Positions 35,991-48,896 of a stretch of 64,000 bases of DNA are shown here, piece by piece (the first letter of the stretch is position 1; every line of letters starts with the position of its first letter). The notes below the pieces were generated by a model. That model had not been told where the DNA came from. It ran no database searches and worked only from the letters and a program-made list of their open reading frames with translations. Source of the stretch: Paramecium octaurelia (lineage: Eukaryota > Ciliophora > Oligohymenophorea > Peniculida > Parameciidae); the NCBI GenBank assembly GCA_905182995.1, contig CAJJDP010000128.1, positions 288,443 to 352,442 of the forward strand, read 5' to 3'. The position numbers and the translations under genes were made by a program.

Positions 35991-36426
35991 ATTTATACCC
36001 TCTTTCTAATCCATGAATTCTTATGCGAGTTCTTTTTAATTATGTTTGAAATCTAAATAGAATTTAGTTTTTTCTAACTATAAATCTTCACTTTGAAATT
36101 GTTCATCTTCATCAAATTATATTTTTTCAATTTCAATTTCATAATCTGGTGCTTCATCTAATATTTCAATATAGAGATCTCTTCTTAATTTTTATGATAG
36201 ATCATGAAGAAGATTCGTTTAATTTTTATCAAAAAATGAATCATCCTTTAAATTATTAGAATGAACACTCTCTTCTGCCTAATAAACAACAATAGGTGGT
36301 AAATTTCTGTTACTCTAATTTTGAATATTGTTTTGACTACCAGAATGTTATAATTGTATCCCGCCTCCCATCTTTTAACCATCTTATGCTTTCATTATCA
36401 ACGTAGGTCCTCTTTGACCCCTTTTT
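35991..36426 (-). pseudogene. Fragment of the guanylyl cyclase linker (antisense)
   Basis: Reverse complement of about 46735-47166 of the cyclase gene, covering the acidic linker between the two cyclase domains. It joins directly to 3'-flanking DNA of the same gene at a TATA, as if 1329 bp carrying the second transmembrane set and the C2 domain had been removed. It ends at the single N. Confidence 0.8.
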
Positions 36427-36427
36427 N
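36427..36427. other. Single-N scaffold join
   Basis: A lone N separates contig ends that share 1431 bp: 34996-36426 is repeated at 36428-37858 with the same order and orientation (offset 1432). This is the mark of an unmerged overlap. Confidence 0.9.
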
Positions 36428-37858
36428 TTTATCTGAGGAAGAGAATCAACTATTATATAAGATATTAGAACATCGAGACAAATTTTATAAACATCTCTTA
36501 AACAATATAACAAATGAATTTATTGCTTAGATGCTTTTTGATAATTCAATGAGTATAAATGATAAGGTTAGTCTATTATATAAAATAGACAATGTAAATT
36601 TGGAAAGAATTTAAGATATACCTGAAGAACTAATGAGTCAAAAGACATAAGATTAGATTTATAAGCTTGATCGCTTTAATAATAATATAAAGGAGCATGA
36701 TGAAAATAAGGATCCAACCAAAGTTGATTTTAAAGAATTTAAGAAAAAATTCACATTCATTTGTGCAGCTTTTACAAATGAAGCCTCTATCCATCATGAA
36801 CTCTAAGAATTTTTAACTTATAAGTGGAAGTAAATAGATTAATTCTATAAAATCCCCTTAAGCATACCCAATATATTAATTACAATACCTTGTGCTCTTA
36901 TTATGGCGATATCTGCTGGGAGTGAATTATTTAAAAAAAGTTTATTTGTATAAAAGATGGAAAAAGAGAAATAAGAGAAGCTTATTTAAGCCTAGATTCA
37001 GCAAAAGTATTTTAAAGAATTTGAGAAAAAAAATAGATGAGTAGTAATATTTATCTAAAAATTATACAATTTTTTTCTTATAGTCTATAAAGGCATTACT
37101 TTAATTCTTAATTTTAAGTTTATATTTAATTTTTTGAGATCTATATACCAATCTTTTGAATAGAGAGAAATAAAGAAAATAAAAAATTCAACTTAATTCA
37201 AATTCAACATAATAAATAAATTCTTCCTGTAAATTATTTTTGTAATTAGTTCTATATACATTGTAAAATTACCTAATTTATTAGAATTACTTTATTGTAT
37301 TCAATTTTGTTTGATAAAATATTTCTGACTATTTCAAGATATAAAATCTTAAAACATATCATTTTATAAGAGATAATGAAAGTCAAAATAATCATATAAA
37401 AATCATATTCAAATAATCTTATATTTATACCCTCTTTCTAATCCATGAATTCTTATGCGAGTTCTTTTTAATTATGTTTGAAATCTAAATAGAATTTAGT
37501 TTTTTCTAACTATAAATCTTCACTTTGAAATTGTTCATCTTCATCAAATTATATTTTTTCAATTTCAATTTCATAATCTGGTGCTTCATCTAATATTTCA
37601 ATATAGAGATCTCTTCTTAATTTTTATGATAGATCATGAAGAAGATTCGTTTAATTTTTATCAAAAAATGAATCATCCTTTAAATTATTAGAATGAACAC
37701 TCTCTTCTGCCTAATAAACAACAATAGGTGGTAAATTTCTGTTACTCTAATTTTGAATATTGTTTTGACTACCAGAATGTTATAATTGTATCCCGCCTCC
37801 CATCTTTTAACCATCTTATGCTTTCATTATCAACGTAGGTCCTCTTTGACCCCTTTTT
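36428..37858 (+). repeat. Duplicate of 34996-36426 (likely assembly overlap)
   Basis: Repeats the 3' third of the diverged GTPase (up to the stop at 37038-37040), its flank and the antisense cyclase fragment. I saw no differences where I compared. It should probably be collapsed with 34996-36426. Confidence 0.85.
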
Positions 37859-37868
37859 CTCAAAACTT

Positions 37869-38433
37869 NNNNNNNNNNNNNNNNNNNNNNNNNNNNNNNN
37901 NNNNNNNNNNNNNNNNNNNNNNNNNNNNNNNNNNNNNNNNNNNNNNNNNNNNNNNNNNNNNNNNNNNNNNNNNNNNNNNNNNNNNNNNNNNNNNNNNNNN
38001 NNNNNNNNNNNNNNNNNNNNNNNNNNNNNNNNNNNNNNNNNNNNNNNNNNNNNNNNNNNNNNNNNNNNNNNNNNNNNNNNNNNNNNNNNNNNNNNNNNNN
38101 NNNNNNNNNNNNNNNNNNNNNNNNNNNNNNNNNNNNNNNNNNNNNNNNNNNNNNNNNNNNNNNNNNNNNNNNNNNNNNNNNNNNNNNNNNNNNNNNNNNN
38201 NNNNNNNNNNNNNNNNNNNNNNNNNNNNNNNNNNNNNNNNNNNNNNNNNNNNNNNNNNNNNNNNNNNNNNNNNNNNNNNNNNNNNNNNNNNNNNNNNNNN
38301 NNNNNNNNNNNNNNNNNNNNNNNNNNNNNNNNNNNNNNNNNNNNNNNNNNNNNNNNNNNNNNNNNNNNNNNNNNNNNNNNNNNNNNNNNNNNNNNNNNNN
38401 NNNNNNNNNNNNNNNNNNNNNNNNNNNNNNNNN
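37869..38433. other. Assembly gap
   Basis: 565 N. Both sides are antisense cyclase sequence that overlap each other in content (37423-37868 corresponds to about 38817-39262), so the gap may be false or may join two alternative versions of the locus. Confidence 0.95.
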
Positions 38434-39384
38434 ATCAATACTATTAATAATTATGCGATAAAAAGACAAAGATTAAAATAAACCTTGTATTTAATCTTGA
38501 TAATTGAAAGTGAGCAGAAGAAACAAATTAATAGAATTCCTTCTGCTGCTTATAACTCCACTGACTTCTCAGGCATCAAAAGGAATTCTACAAGAATACT
38601 AATTAATATGCCAAAGTAAGTTATTAAAAAGTATTAATATTTATAAAATCTATGCTTTAACTTTTTGTGTTGTAAAATAGCCAAAGTCAATAACAAGATG
38701 GAAACTATAAATCGAATTACAAATACTAGAACCCAATTCTATTAATCTTACAAATACAATAGTGTAACAGTCTTCGATATGAACTAAATGAAATGTAGAG
38801 AAAGCATAAATACTATATTTATACCCTCTTTCTAATCCATGAATTCTTATGCGAGTTCTTTTTAATTATGTTTGAAATCTAAATAGAATTTAGTTTTTTC
38901 TAACTATAAATCTTCACTTTGAAATTGTTCATCTTCATCAAATTATATTTTTTCAATTTCAATTTCATAATCTGGTGCTTCATCTAATATTTCAATATAG
39001 AGATCTCTTCTTAATTTTTATGATAGATCATGAAGAAGATTCGTTTAATTTTTATCAAAAAATGAATCATCCTTTAAATTATTAGAATGAACACTCTCTT
39101 CTGCCTAATAAACAACAATAGGTGGTAAATTTCTGTTACTCTAATTTTGAATATTGTTTTGACTACCAGAATGTTATAATTGTATCCCGCCTCCCATCTT
39201 TTAACCATCTTATGCTTTCATTATCAACGTAGGTCCTCTTTGACCCCTTTTTCTCAAAACTTAAATATCCTTAGATTATATACAATCTTTCACTAAACTG
39301 AAACTAGTCCCATTATTCTCAACATTCTATTCCCTCTCCATTCTTACATTATTCTCTTTCGGATATACATCCAATTGTTTTATC
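38434..39384 (-). pseudogene. Antisense cyclase 3' fragment
   Basis: Reverse complement of 52454-53404, equal to about 46596-47546 of the intact cyclase: the acidic linker and the start of the second membrane set. At 39378-39384 (TTTTATC) it joins a Rab gene fragment running the other way. Left end cut by the gap. Confidence 0.85.
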
Positions 39385-39870
39385 GTGGATCAGCAGCTGT
39401 CTTCAATATACTAAAAATTGTAAGAATTTATAGGTATTTAGATCATTTATATAAATATAGATCTGGAGATATTTAATCATTTTTAAGTTAATGAGAAATT
39501 TAACAGACAATTTATATTTGGATTAATTTATAGAATTCCTTTTGAATGTTAGTTTTTAAACATTATATACTTAAAAGAATCATTTGATTAATTGTCAATT
39601 TGGATGAATAAAATAGAATAACACACACACCCTGAGATTATTCAAGTTTTAGTTGGGAACAAATGTGATTTATCAAGAGAAGTTCAAATAGAAGAAGCTG
39701 AGTCTTTTATGAATAATAATAAATTTAGTTTATTTTTTGAAACATCTGCAAAAACTGGAGAAAATGTAGAGGAAGTATAAATAACCATATTGTTTCTTTA
39801 GGCATTTATATAATCAGCTAAGTTAGTGCTATTAAAGTATTTTAGTAGTGAATCATTTAGATAAGCTACA
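39378..39870 (+). pseudogene. Rab GTPase fragment with ~160-bp insert
   Basis: Encodes the FYRGSAAVF block, then after an AT-rich insert (about 39406-39568) the SFDQLSIWMNKIEQ, VGNKCDLSREV and ETSAKTGENVEE parts of the Rab at 59198-59968, ending SFRQAT where similarity stops. The G1 and G3 regions are replaced by cyclase DNA. A 27-nt intron (GTATAAAT...TTTAG, after GAGGAA) is still present. Same structure, inverted, at 51968-52460. Confidence 0.8.
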
Positions 39871-40411
39871 ATTCGAAAATAATTAAAATTTTAAGAATTT
39901 ATTAAGATATTTATATTTCCATATATACAAAAGTAAATAATATATTAGAAATTGATTGAGAAGAAAGTTAGATTAAATGCTTATAATTATATTACTAGTG
40001 AAACAAACTTACATTGAAGCTAAATATTTAAGGTTTTGAAAATTGAAAGGACATTCTAAACTAATTTTAAGTTATTTATCAAAAGAAGATATCATCCAAT
40101 CAAAACCATAACAATATAGACTTTTATAACAATGTTCAATAGAATAAGATAGTTTAGTTTAGAATGATACACTAAATTAAATACTTTTTGTTTATATTTT
40201 CTAAGTTCAATAGATGGAATAGTATATTTCAGATAGAGTGTTTTTGTTTCATATAGTTTATTTGAAAGTAATAGTGAAGTTAATTAAACACTCTTTGAAT
40301 AATAATTGACAAATTCAGAAATTTTGAATGCAGGATTATTTAAAGGAATAGTTGAGCAAAGAATGTCACTAATAATAAATAGTTTATATATTTAGAATAT
40401 CTTGCGATAAA
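39871..40411. other. Unique AT-rich DNA between Rab fragment and a possible ORF
   Basis: All frames have many TAA/TAG and some TGA; fragments of protein-like text occur (for example ELILSYLSKEDIIQSKPQQ in frame near 40060) but I could not assemble a gene. Confidence 0.3.
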
Positions 40412-40876
40412 ATGAGCCTATCGAAACCAGAAAAATATCTATTCGACAAAAATTGTAATTTTTTTAAAATATTATAGTAGCTATTCTCATTTTAATTAGA
40501 ATTTTACCCTAGTCAATCAATTATTTCAGAGATTCAATCAGACTGCTTCGAAGATCATCTTAGAGCTATTTGTTTCAAATGTTAATCTTCGTAGAATAGG
40601 ATATAAAATCTTTACATTGAGAAGGAGGCATAATTTCCTTTAGGGAAGTACAATAAATGTCAATTATAGGCACCTAGAATAAACTCCTTTTACTTTGATT
40701 TTAAACCTAATTTCAATTGTTTGATGATCCATGAACTAATAAAATTAGTTAATGTATCAAAATTTAAACATCTAATTATTATAATTATGTATTTTTATGT
40801 TATATCTAAATTAAATGTAGATAATATTGTATTGGTATAAATTCTCAAAAGTTGTCATCGTATAGAGTATGTTTGA
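40412..40876 (+). CDS. Possible small protein upstream of the cyclase
   Basis: A 154-codon frame (MSLSKPEKYLFDKNCNFF ... SDCFEDHLRAICFKCQSSQN ... LGKYNKCQLQAP). The Cys/His spacing in the middle could hint at a metal site, but no known finger is matched. The last 45 residues are less protein-like, so an intron or an earlier stop is possible. Ends 75 bp before the cyclase start. Confidence 0.35.
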
Positions 40877-40951
40877 TTACAACTCTTTTATTAATTTGTC
40901 TCTTGTCATCTAAAGTGTGCAATTTAAGTTTAAAAATACCAATAAAATATT

Positions 40952-43900
40952 ATGAAATCTCTTTCGCTTTTAATTTTTGAATATTTGAAAAGCAAATACT
41001 AAAATGTGACCACCAAGCAGATTAAGTACAAATACCATGTAAATAAGAGTACATATCACAGTTAGAAATGGAACAAGGAGAATGCGTGAACATGCTAAAT
41101 CAAAGTGACAACAAAGTTAAAAGTACCTTGATCAATTTTACAATCATGAGCTTATTTCTCAAGTAATTTGAGAGAATTGGCGTTGTTATTTATTTCATAG
41201 TCATGATACTTCATTACGCAGTTTTTGGGGCAACCGAAGAAGAAGTTGTTGTTTATGTGCTTCCTCTAACAATGCATTTTGTCCTATAGATATCGAAAGC
41301 ACTCTACTTTGACCATATAAAGAGAACACAAGATGCTGTAGTTAATAATAGAAGAGTCACACGCTTTCGTAAACTTAGAAAAGATAAACCAAAATACCTA
41401 GTAACATAATAATAACAGCAGTAATCTTCATATAAAAAACCCAAAATATCATTATATGAGAATTGTTTTTGGGGATGCGTCGAACAAGGTGACATTATAT
41501 ATCTAAAACGAAATGAAGTGTGTCCAGCTGACATGCTTTTGCTTGATGTTTCAGACGAGATTCTATAAGTTCAAACCCAAAACTTCTAAGGAGTAACTCT
41601 AGATTAAACCAGATAACCAACGTAATTAACTATGTTAAAAAATGGGAGAAACAGAATTCAGGGCTTTGATTATAAGAAGTTGCTCACAGGATCAATTTAA
41701 TATAATATTACTGAATCATAAATAAATGGATTTATTAAATTAAAAAAGGATCCAAAGGGAGAATATTTTGATAACAAAAACATTATTTTCAGAGAAGAAC
41801 AAATCAGAACCTGCTAATATGTAATTGGAATAGTCTTGCAAACAGGGAATAGCTGCTTTTGTTATTTAAATATGAAGAAATCTGAGAAGAAATCGTTTTT
41901 TGTTTAAAAGTCGAGTATGTTCTTTGCCCTGACTCTGGGGATTTCATTAATAGTTTCTCTGATCAGTTGGTTTTTGGCATCATTTGCTGCTTGTTTACCT
42001 TATAATTAAGCAGATTTTAATACTCCAACTCTAATATTTTATCTATTGCAGTATTTAAAAACAACACCAATCTATTTCTATAACTGTATAGATTTGATTG
42101 AAGTTATCAATGCTCACATAAAATATACAACATATACAGGGTACAAAAGTACTAATATAGACTATTTATAACTAAATCCTGTGTCTGTGGGGGACATGGT
42201 AATGACTGAATTTGTATGTTTTGATAAGACAGGCACAATCACTAATGGGGAGTAGAGGATTCATGCCATAATAGTTGAAGATACGATGTATAAGTTTAAT
42301 CACAATAACATGATTAAGAATCAGTGGAATACATTTAAGGATCAATTGTAGAATTAAATAAAAAATGATCCGAACTTTTAGATCGAGGAAATAGATGAAT
42401 CAGATGCCGATGTACAATCGAAAAAGGTAAGACATACGGGAATATTTAAATTAACCTTGTAGCACTGGAATTCTAAGAAGATGTCCAGTTGTGATTTTAA
42501 TAAATCAGAACTAGCATCAAGTAGGAGTATAGCAAATCCATTAGATGACATGGATGTAGAAATCGAAAATATGAGAGTAGAAGATTTTGATGATACTCAT
42601 TATAAAGTTACGCCTGAATTATGCAATGTAAAGCCAAGACCTTTTTTCAATAAGAAGGCTATCGTTACAGCACCTGTACAAATGGTTGGAGCTAGTTAAG
42701 GAGGATTAAGTCTGTCCTAAGAAGAAGAATTGCTGATTAAGTAGCAATCATATAAGGAAGAGCAGAAATCTTTTGAAAATAGCAGATCAATAAGGAGTAA
42801 GAAATTTTTAGAGCATTCTTAATCTGATATGAAAAGGCAATATAGTGCAAAAAAGTCATTTTAATTGGACAGAGCCATTGAAGAGGAGGTAGAAATAGTT
42901 TATCATGGAGAGAACGATTTCTATAAGTATCTTATTCACGGATAGAATAAGTTAATGTATTAAGAATCTGTATTGTCGCTTTTACTTTGTTAAGAAATAG
43001 TATCAAGATATTCTCCTAGTGAAGATCAATTTATGCATGATTCATCATCATACTCATTTGATTAGGAAGTGCTGAGATTTGTAGGTCTGTTAGATATTAA
43101 ATTTTTATGTTGTAATGAATACAATGGGAAAGTTGTTTACATCGTGGATTTCTTTGGAGAAGTATTGGAATTTTAAGTTATGGCTGTATATCACAATGGA
43201 AGCAATTAGTTGGGAATACTGATACTTTATCCAGATAAACTATAAGAGAAGTTCATGTTAATAAATGAGCAGGATCCAATGGAAAGTCTTTAATATATAT
43301 TTATTTTGAGAGAAGAAACAAACTAATTACCTGTAAATATTGATGTGGACAAATCCAGCAGAGAATACTGGGATAAAGTATTCCAAAAATTGCATATGAG
43401 TGGAATGAGATCAGTCATCTACTCAAAAGTGTATCTGAAGGAGAAAGATGCCAGCATTTTTATGTCTCGATTCTAAGGTGAAGAAGGAATGTCTGCATTT
43501 CAATAAATCTCAAAAGATATGCAAATTGTCCAAGTCATTGGAGTCAAAGAATTAATTAGAAAAGACACTAAAATGCTAATAAATCAAATGAAATCTGCCG
43601 AACTCAGTCTTTATATGCTGAGTGGAGATGATTTAACAAGAGTCTTACCAGTAGCATTCAAATCCAAAATACTCAATTAAAATGATATTCTGTTATACCT
43701 AGATAATGATAATGCTAGAGTGGTTATCAAGAATCATTTGACCATCCTTTCATAGTCCTTAAAATTAGATGAATCATGGGGTTCAAAACCAATGAGAATG
43801 AGCACTCTTGACAGACATCATCGAACACTAACCTTGGAGGAAAAGTAAGCTGTCTATCCTGAAGTCAAATCATATAGTATTGTCTTGAGTGGAGAATATT

Positions 43901-46900
43901 TCAACACTATTTTGTAGGACAGTTGCTTATTAAGTCATTTCTAATTTCTCCTTTACTTTAGCAACTCTTTAATTGCTTACAAAATGGATTAAAAATAAAA
44001 AGCTACTATAATTCAAATCATACAGACTCAATTCATTGGCAATAAAAGAGTTCTGGCTGTTGGTGATTCATACAATGATAATTATATGTTCTGTTAATCA
44101 AATATAGGAGTTCAATATTGCCACTATCCAATTTAAATCCAATAATATCAAAGAGGAAGTACCAAGTTGAAACTCAACCGTAAGGTTACTTCAAACAAAT
44201 CTTTGGATAATCCTTTGAATCGAAAATTCCTATAAAATGAAATGTGGGTTGTTCCTACATCAGATATTTGTCTAAAAGATTATCTAGATTTGAGTGGCTT
44301 GATGTTCTTTGAAAGCAGAATTTTTGCTGAAGTCTATGATGATTTATTGGTCTTTTCTTTCTATAGATCCTTGCTCATAATTTACATTTTATTTTTTCTT
44401 TATGCAACTTATTGTAGCTAGAATCAAACTATATTTACAGGGGCTTGGTTGACTGTTTATTAGAGTATTTTACTGTTCATTTAATAAATAGTGAGCCTGA
44501 AATCAAAGTTAGATCGATAATATGACAAGGATTCTATCACTTATATTGAGCAATTCAAACACAATATTAAGATTTTCAAAAAGAAGAAAGTTTTGTCATT
44601 CATCTTGAAAATTAATGGAAATGCCATGTTGGATGCTGCATTATTTTATTAATCATTACAAATAATAGATGAAATCTAATTTGACACCTTTAAATAAATG
44701 GTATTAATACTCTTGATCTTAAGTGATATTGTAAAATTAGTGGTATCCACAGCTTACTCCAAATATACTTGGATAACTTTTATTGCTACTTATTTAACAT
44801 GTTGGTTGATGACTTCAATCTTGTCTGCTTATTTTCAAAATATGGAGAGCTTTTTAGAATTGTTTACAGTGCCTTCAACGTGGTTGGCTTTCATTTATTA
44901 TGGTTTTACTTAATTTTGTCTAAGCAATGTAATTGAATATATTCAACCATTATTTTGTTCATCTCTAATCGATAAGGCTTAATTTTAAGAAGTATAGGTC
45001 TATCTGTAAAAATCATAGAAAAATGGAGCAAAGAGATATCACAATCTTATAAAAAGATTCGCTTAGTTGGCTGGGAAAGTATTTAAGAAGAACAAAGATG
45101 AAATGGATATATCTATTTAAGACATCATTTGCGAATTGAAAGTTAATCAAGATAGAATAAATAAATTTACTTTGAGGTTCTTAAATAAAGATACTGAAAT
45201 GAAGTTTAAAAGGCTATCAAAATTAATTTGGATTCAATTTGAAAGAATCAAACTAGGGTTATCTCTAATATTTTTGGAAGTTTTTGCTTTGATGATCTAT
45301 TCCCTCACCTATAGATATGAAATTCAATCTTAAACCTATTTTATAATCTACATCTTGAGTATAAGCAGCTAAGTAATAATACAAATAATAATCTGTTCAG
45401 GAATTTATTTGAAACATTTTTTTTAAATAAATCTAATCATTGCTTGCATTAGATTGCTTACAAAAATGATTTCAGACTTTTAATAAGAAGGAACCTATGA
45501 TATCCTATTAAGTTAGTGTTATATCTTAATCATTACGTTCTCAAGGTTGCACATCCCTCTATTAAATTTTATCATAGCTACACTGTCTGTTGTCGGATTT
45601 CTAAGAAAGTTTAGTTTGGGAACTGATTACTACAAAATAATAAACGGAGATTTAATAGTTTTAGTCACTTTGATCTTATTTATATCACTTTAGTACAAAT
45701 TACATATGATGGAAAAGTAAGATTTTATGTTGGCTGCAACTCTTAATCAAGAAACAACTTCTATGACTAATGTGTTATCAATTTTATTACCAAAATTTAT
45801 TAGAGATAGAATTAATGCAAGTATATTTATAGTTCTAATTAATTTTAGAGGGAGTATTTGAGATTTAAGAAAATTAGGGGGAAGTTTCAATTTTATTTTG
45901 TGACATTTGTGGATTTGATGATCTCATAGCTGTAGAAAAAGAAAATATTGTTAATTTATTAGATAGTTTATTTAGAGGATTTGATGGCTTGTGTGTCTCA
46001 AATGGAATGCAAAAGATAGAAACTGTTGGTAAGACATTTATGGCAGCTGGAGGTTTAAAGGCTGTCGATTAGGGAACCAAATTCATCAATCAAAGTGCAG
46101 TAAAAAGAGTATTAATATATAATATCTAAAGGCTGTTTAATTATCTTTAGAAATGATGGAATACGCTAAAAAATTCAAGTTTGGATAATCTGGCAGCGTT
46201 AAAATCAAAATTGGAGTTCATTATGGCCGTGTCATTGCTGGTGTGATTGGTCATCATAAACCACAATTTTCATTAATAGGTGACACTGTTAATACAACAA
46301 GTAGAGTGTGTTCAACTGGTTAAGATGGAGAAATCACCCTCTCCAACGAAGCTTACATGGAACTAAACATGCCAGATTTGTAATTCAACTAGCTTAAAGT
46401 AAATGCTAAGGGAAAAGGAGAATTGACTACTTGGCAAATTGTAACCTCCATAAAAAGAAACACTGATAAAAAAGTAAGAAAAAAGAAGGGACTAGTTCCA
46501 AAAATTGATGCTTCATAATAAGATATGCCCACACTAACCAAATTGGATCCTGTCACTCCTAAAACTGATTTCAGATAATTGAAAGTCCCTTAATAGATAA
46601 AACAATTGGATGTATATCCGAAAGAGAATAATGTAAGAATGGAGAGGGAATAGAATGTTGAGAATAATGGGACTAGTTTCAGTTTAGTGAAAGATTCTAT
46701 ATAATCTAAGGATATTCAAGTTTTGAGAAAAAGGGGTCAAAGAGGACCTACGTTGATAATGAAAGCATAAGATGGTTAAAAGATGGGAGGCGGGATACAA
46801 TTATAACATTCTGGTAGTCAAAACAATATTCAAAATTAGAGTAACAGAAATTTACCACCTATTGTTGTTTATTAGGCAGAAGAGAGTGTTCATTCTAATA

Positions 46901-48446
46901 ATTTAAAGGATGACTCATTTTTTGATAAAAATTAAACGAATCTTCTTCATGATCTATCATAAAAATTAAGAAGAGATCTCTATATTGAAATATTAGATGA
47001 AGCACCAGATTATGAAATTGAAATTGAAAAAATATAATTTGATGAAGATGAACAATTTCAAAGTGAAGATTTATAGTTAGAAAAAACTAAATTCTATTTA
47101 GATTTCAAACATAATTAAAAAGAACTCGCATAAGAATTCATGGATTAGAAAGAGGGTATAAATATAGTATTTATGCTTTCTCTACATTTCATTTAGTTCA
47201 TATCGAAGACTGTTACACTATTGTATTTGTAAGATTAATAGAATTGGGTTCTAGTATTTGTAATTCGATTTATAGTTTCCATCTTGTTATTGACTTTGGC
47301 TATTTTACAACACAAAAAGTTAAAGCATAGATTTTATAAATATTAATACTTTTTAATAACTTACTTTGGCATATTAATTAGTATTCTTGTAGAATTCCTT
47401 TTGATGCCTGAGAAGTCAGTGGAGTTATAAGCAGCAGAAGGAATTCTATTAATTTGTTTCTTCTGCTCACTTTCAATTATCAAGATTAAATACAAGGTTT
47501 ATTTTAATCTTTGTCTTTTTATCGCATAATTATTAATAGTATTGATTCATTATAAGGATGGTGCCATTGCATATTACACTATTTTTTAAAGTTGCATGAT
47601 GTTTATAGTTCAATATCATTTATTTTTCTAGGATTTAGGTACTTTCAATAATAAAAGATCTTTAGAACTAAAAAAATTATAAACTTAAAATCTAGTGAAG
47701 TATCTATTACCTACTCATATATTAAAACAATTCTTATCTAATAGTAATTAAAGAATGGTCTTAGTAGATCAATTTGAAGAAGCTACTCTATTATTTGCAG
47801 ATATAGCTGGTTTCACTGAATACTCAAGTAGAGTAGAACCTGAATAAGTTGTGAATATGTTGAGGAATTTATTTACTGAATTCGACAAAATATGTTTAAC
47901 ACAAAATGCTTATAAACTATATACAATTGGAGATTGTTATGTTGCATTCGGCATTGTGGATGTTACATAAAGAAATCCAGCTCAAGAAGCCAAAAATGTT
48001 GTTGAATTAGGATTTAAAATGATAGAAATTATTAGATAAGTGAGATCAATTATCTAATTTGATGGATTAGACATGAGGATTGGAATACATACAGTATTTA
48101 TCATATTCAATATTAGGGTAAAGTGATTGGAGGAATCTTGGGAACTGAAATTGTAAGATATGATGTTTATGGGGCTGATGTTATGATTTCTAATAAAATG
48201 GAGTCTAATGGAGAAAGAGGAAAAGTCTAAGTCTCTGAAGAAACTAAGTAATTACTAGAACAATCATATCCAGATCAGTTTTTATTTACATTCAATAAAG
48301 AAGTAGAATTTAAATCCATCAGTCGAAAAACTTAAGGATACTTTATTGATCCAATAAAAAATGATAGCAATCAAGATTTTCATGATATGAATCACTTCTA
48401 ATTTGTAAACGATCTAGAACAATATCAAAATACTCCATAAAAATGA
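40952..48446 (+). CDS. P-type ATPase/guanylyl cyclase fusion protein
   Basis: Ciliates and apicomplexans carry guanylyl cyclases fused to a P4-ATPase-like module. This 2466-residue product starts WNKENADNKVKSTLINF (flippase-type), has the phosphorylation motif CFDKTGTITNGE near residue 417, a large Ser-rich insert, and AVGDSYND where active ATPases have GDGxND. Then a membrane set and C1 cyclase (FCDICGFDD, KIETVGKTFMAAGG, GDTVNTTSRV; about 1625-1810), an acidic linker, a second membrane set and C2 (LLFADIAGFTEYS, YTIGDCYVAFG, GADVMISNKM; about 2255-2440). Glu in KIETVG fits GTP rather than ATP. Introns 41086-41105, 45821-45848, 46109-46131 and 48094-48116; 2467 codons. Confidence 0.93.
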
Positions 48447-48896
48447 ATATCTGATCTCCTATTCAATATTTAATATAAATTTATTCATATCTATAAGATT
48501 ATTTGAATATTATTTTTAGTTAATTATTTCTACTTTCATTATCTCTTATAAAATGATATGTTTTAACATTTTACCTCTTTAAAAATCGTCAAAAATAATA
48601 ACACAAAAAACAATATGCACTACAATTTTCTCATAAATTAATATTATAAGTAATTTAAAAAAGAATTATAGAATTTATTAATAAAAAAGTAATCTTTTCT
48701 TCTACTATGTCAGTAAGAATTTATACTAAAATAAGGTTGAATAAGTTGAAAATTACTAGTTCATTATTTAAAATATTGAAACATAACCATGACTGAGAGC
48801 AAATATAAATTTAAAAATTATTTATAAAGAATTGGCTTTCCAAACCATTTGATATTATATAAGTAATGTTGTACTATTTTATATTGATACAAAAAC
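48447..48896. other. Spacer between cyclase and GTPase 3' ends
   Basis: Convergent 3' flanks, AT-rich. Repeated at 54305-54754, and partly, in diverged inverted form, near 35900-35990. Confidence 0.6.

Noticed and set aside
37786-38481. Frames of about 190-230 codons across the N gap
   Set aside because: They consist of undetermined bases; no sequence supports them.
42481-42699. A separate 72-codon protein
   Set aside because: It is an internal piece of the cyclase fusion protein, bounded only because TAG was read as stop.
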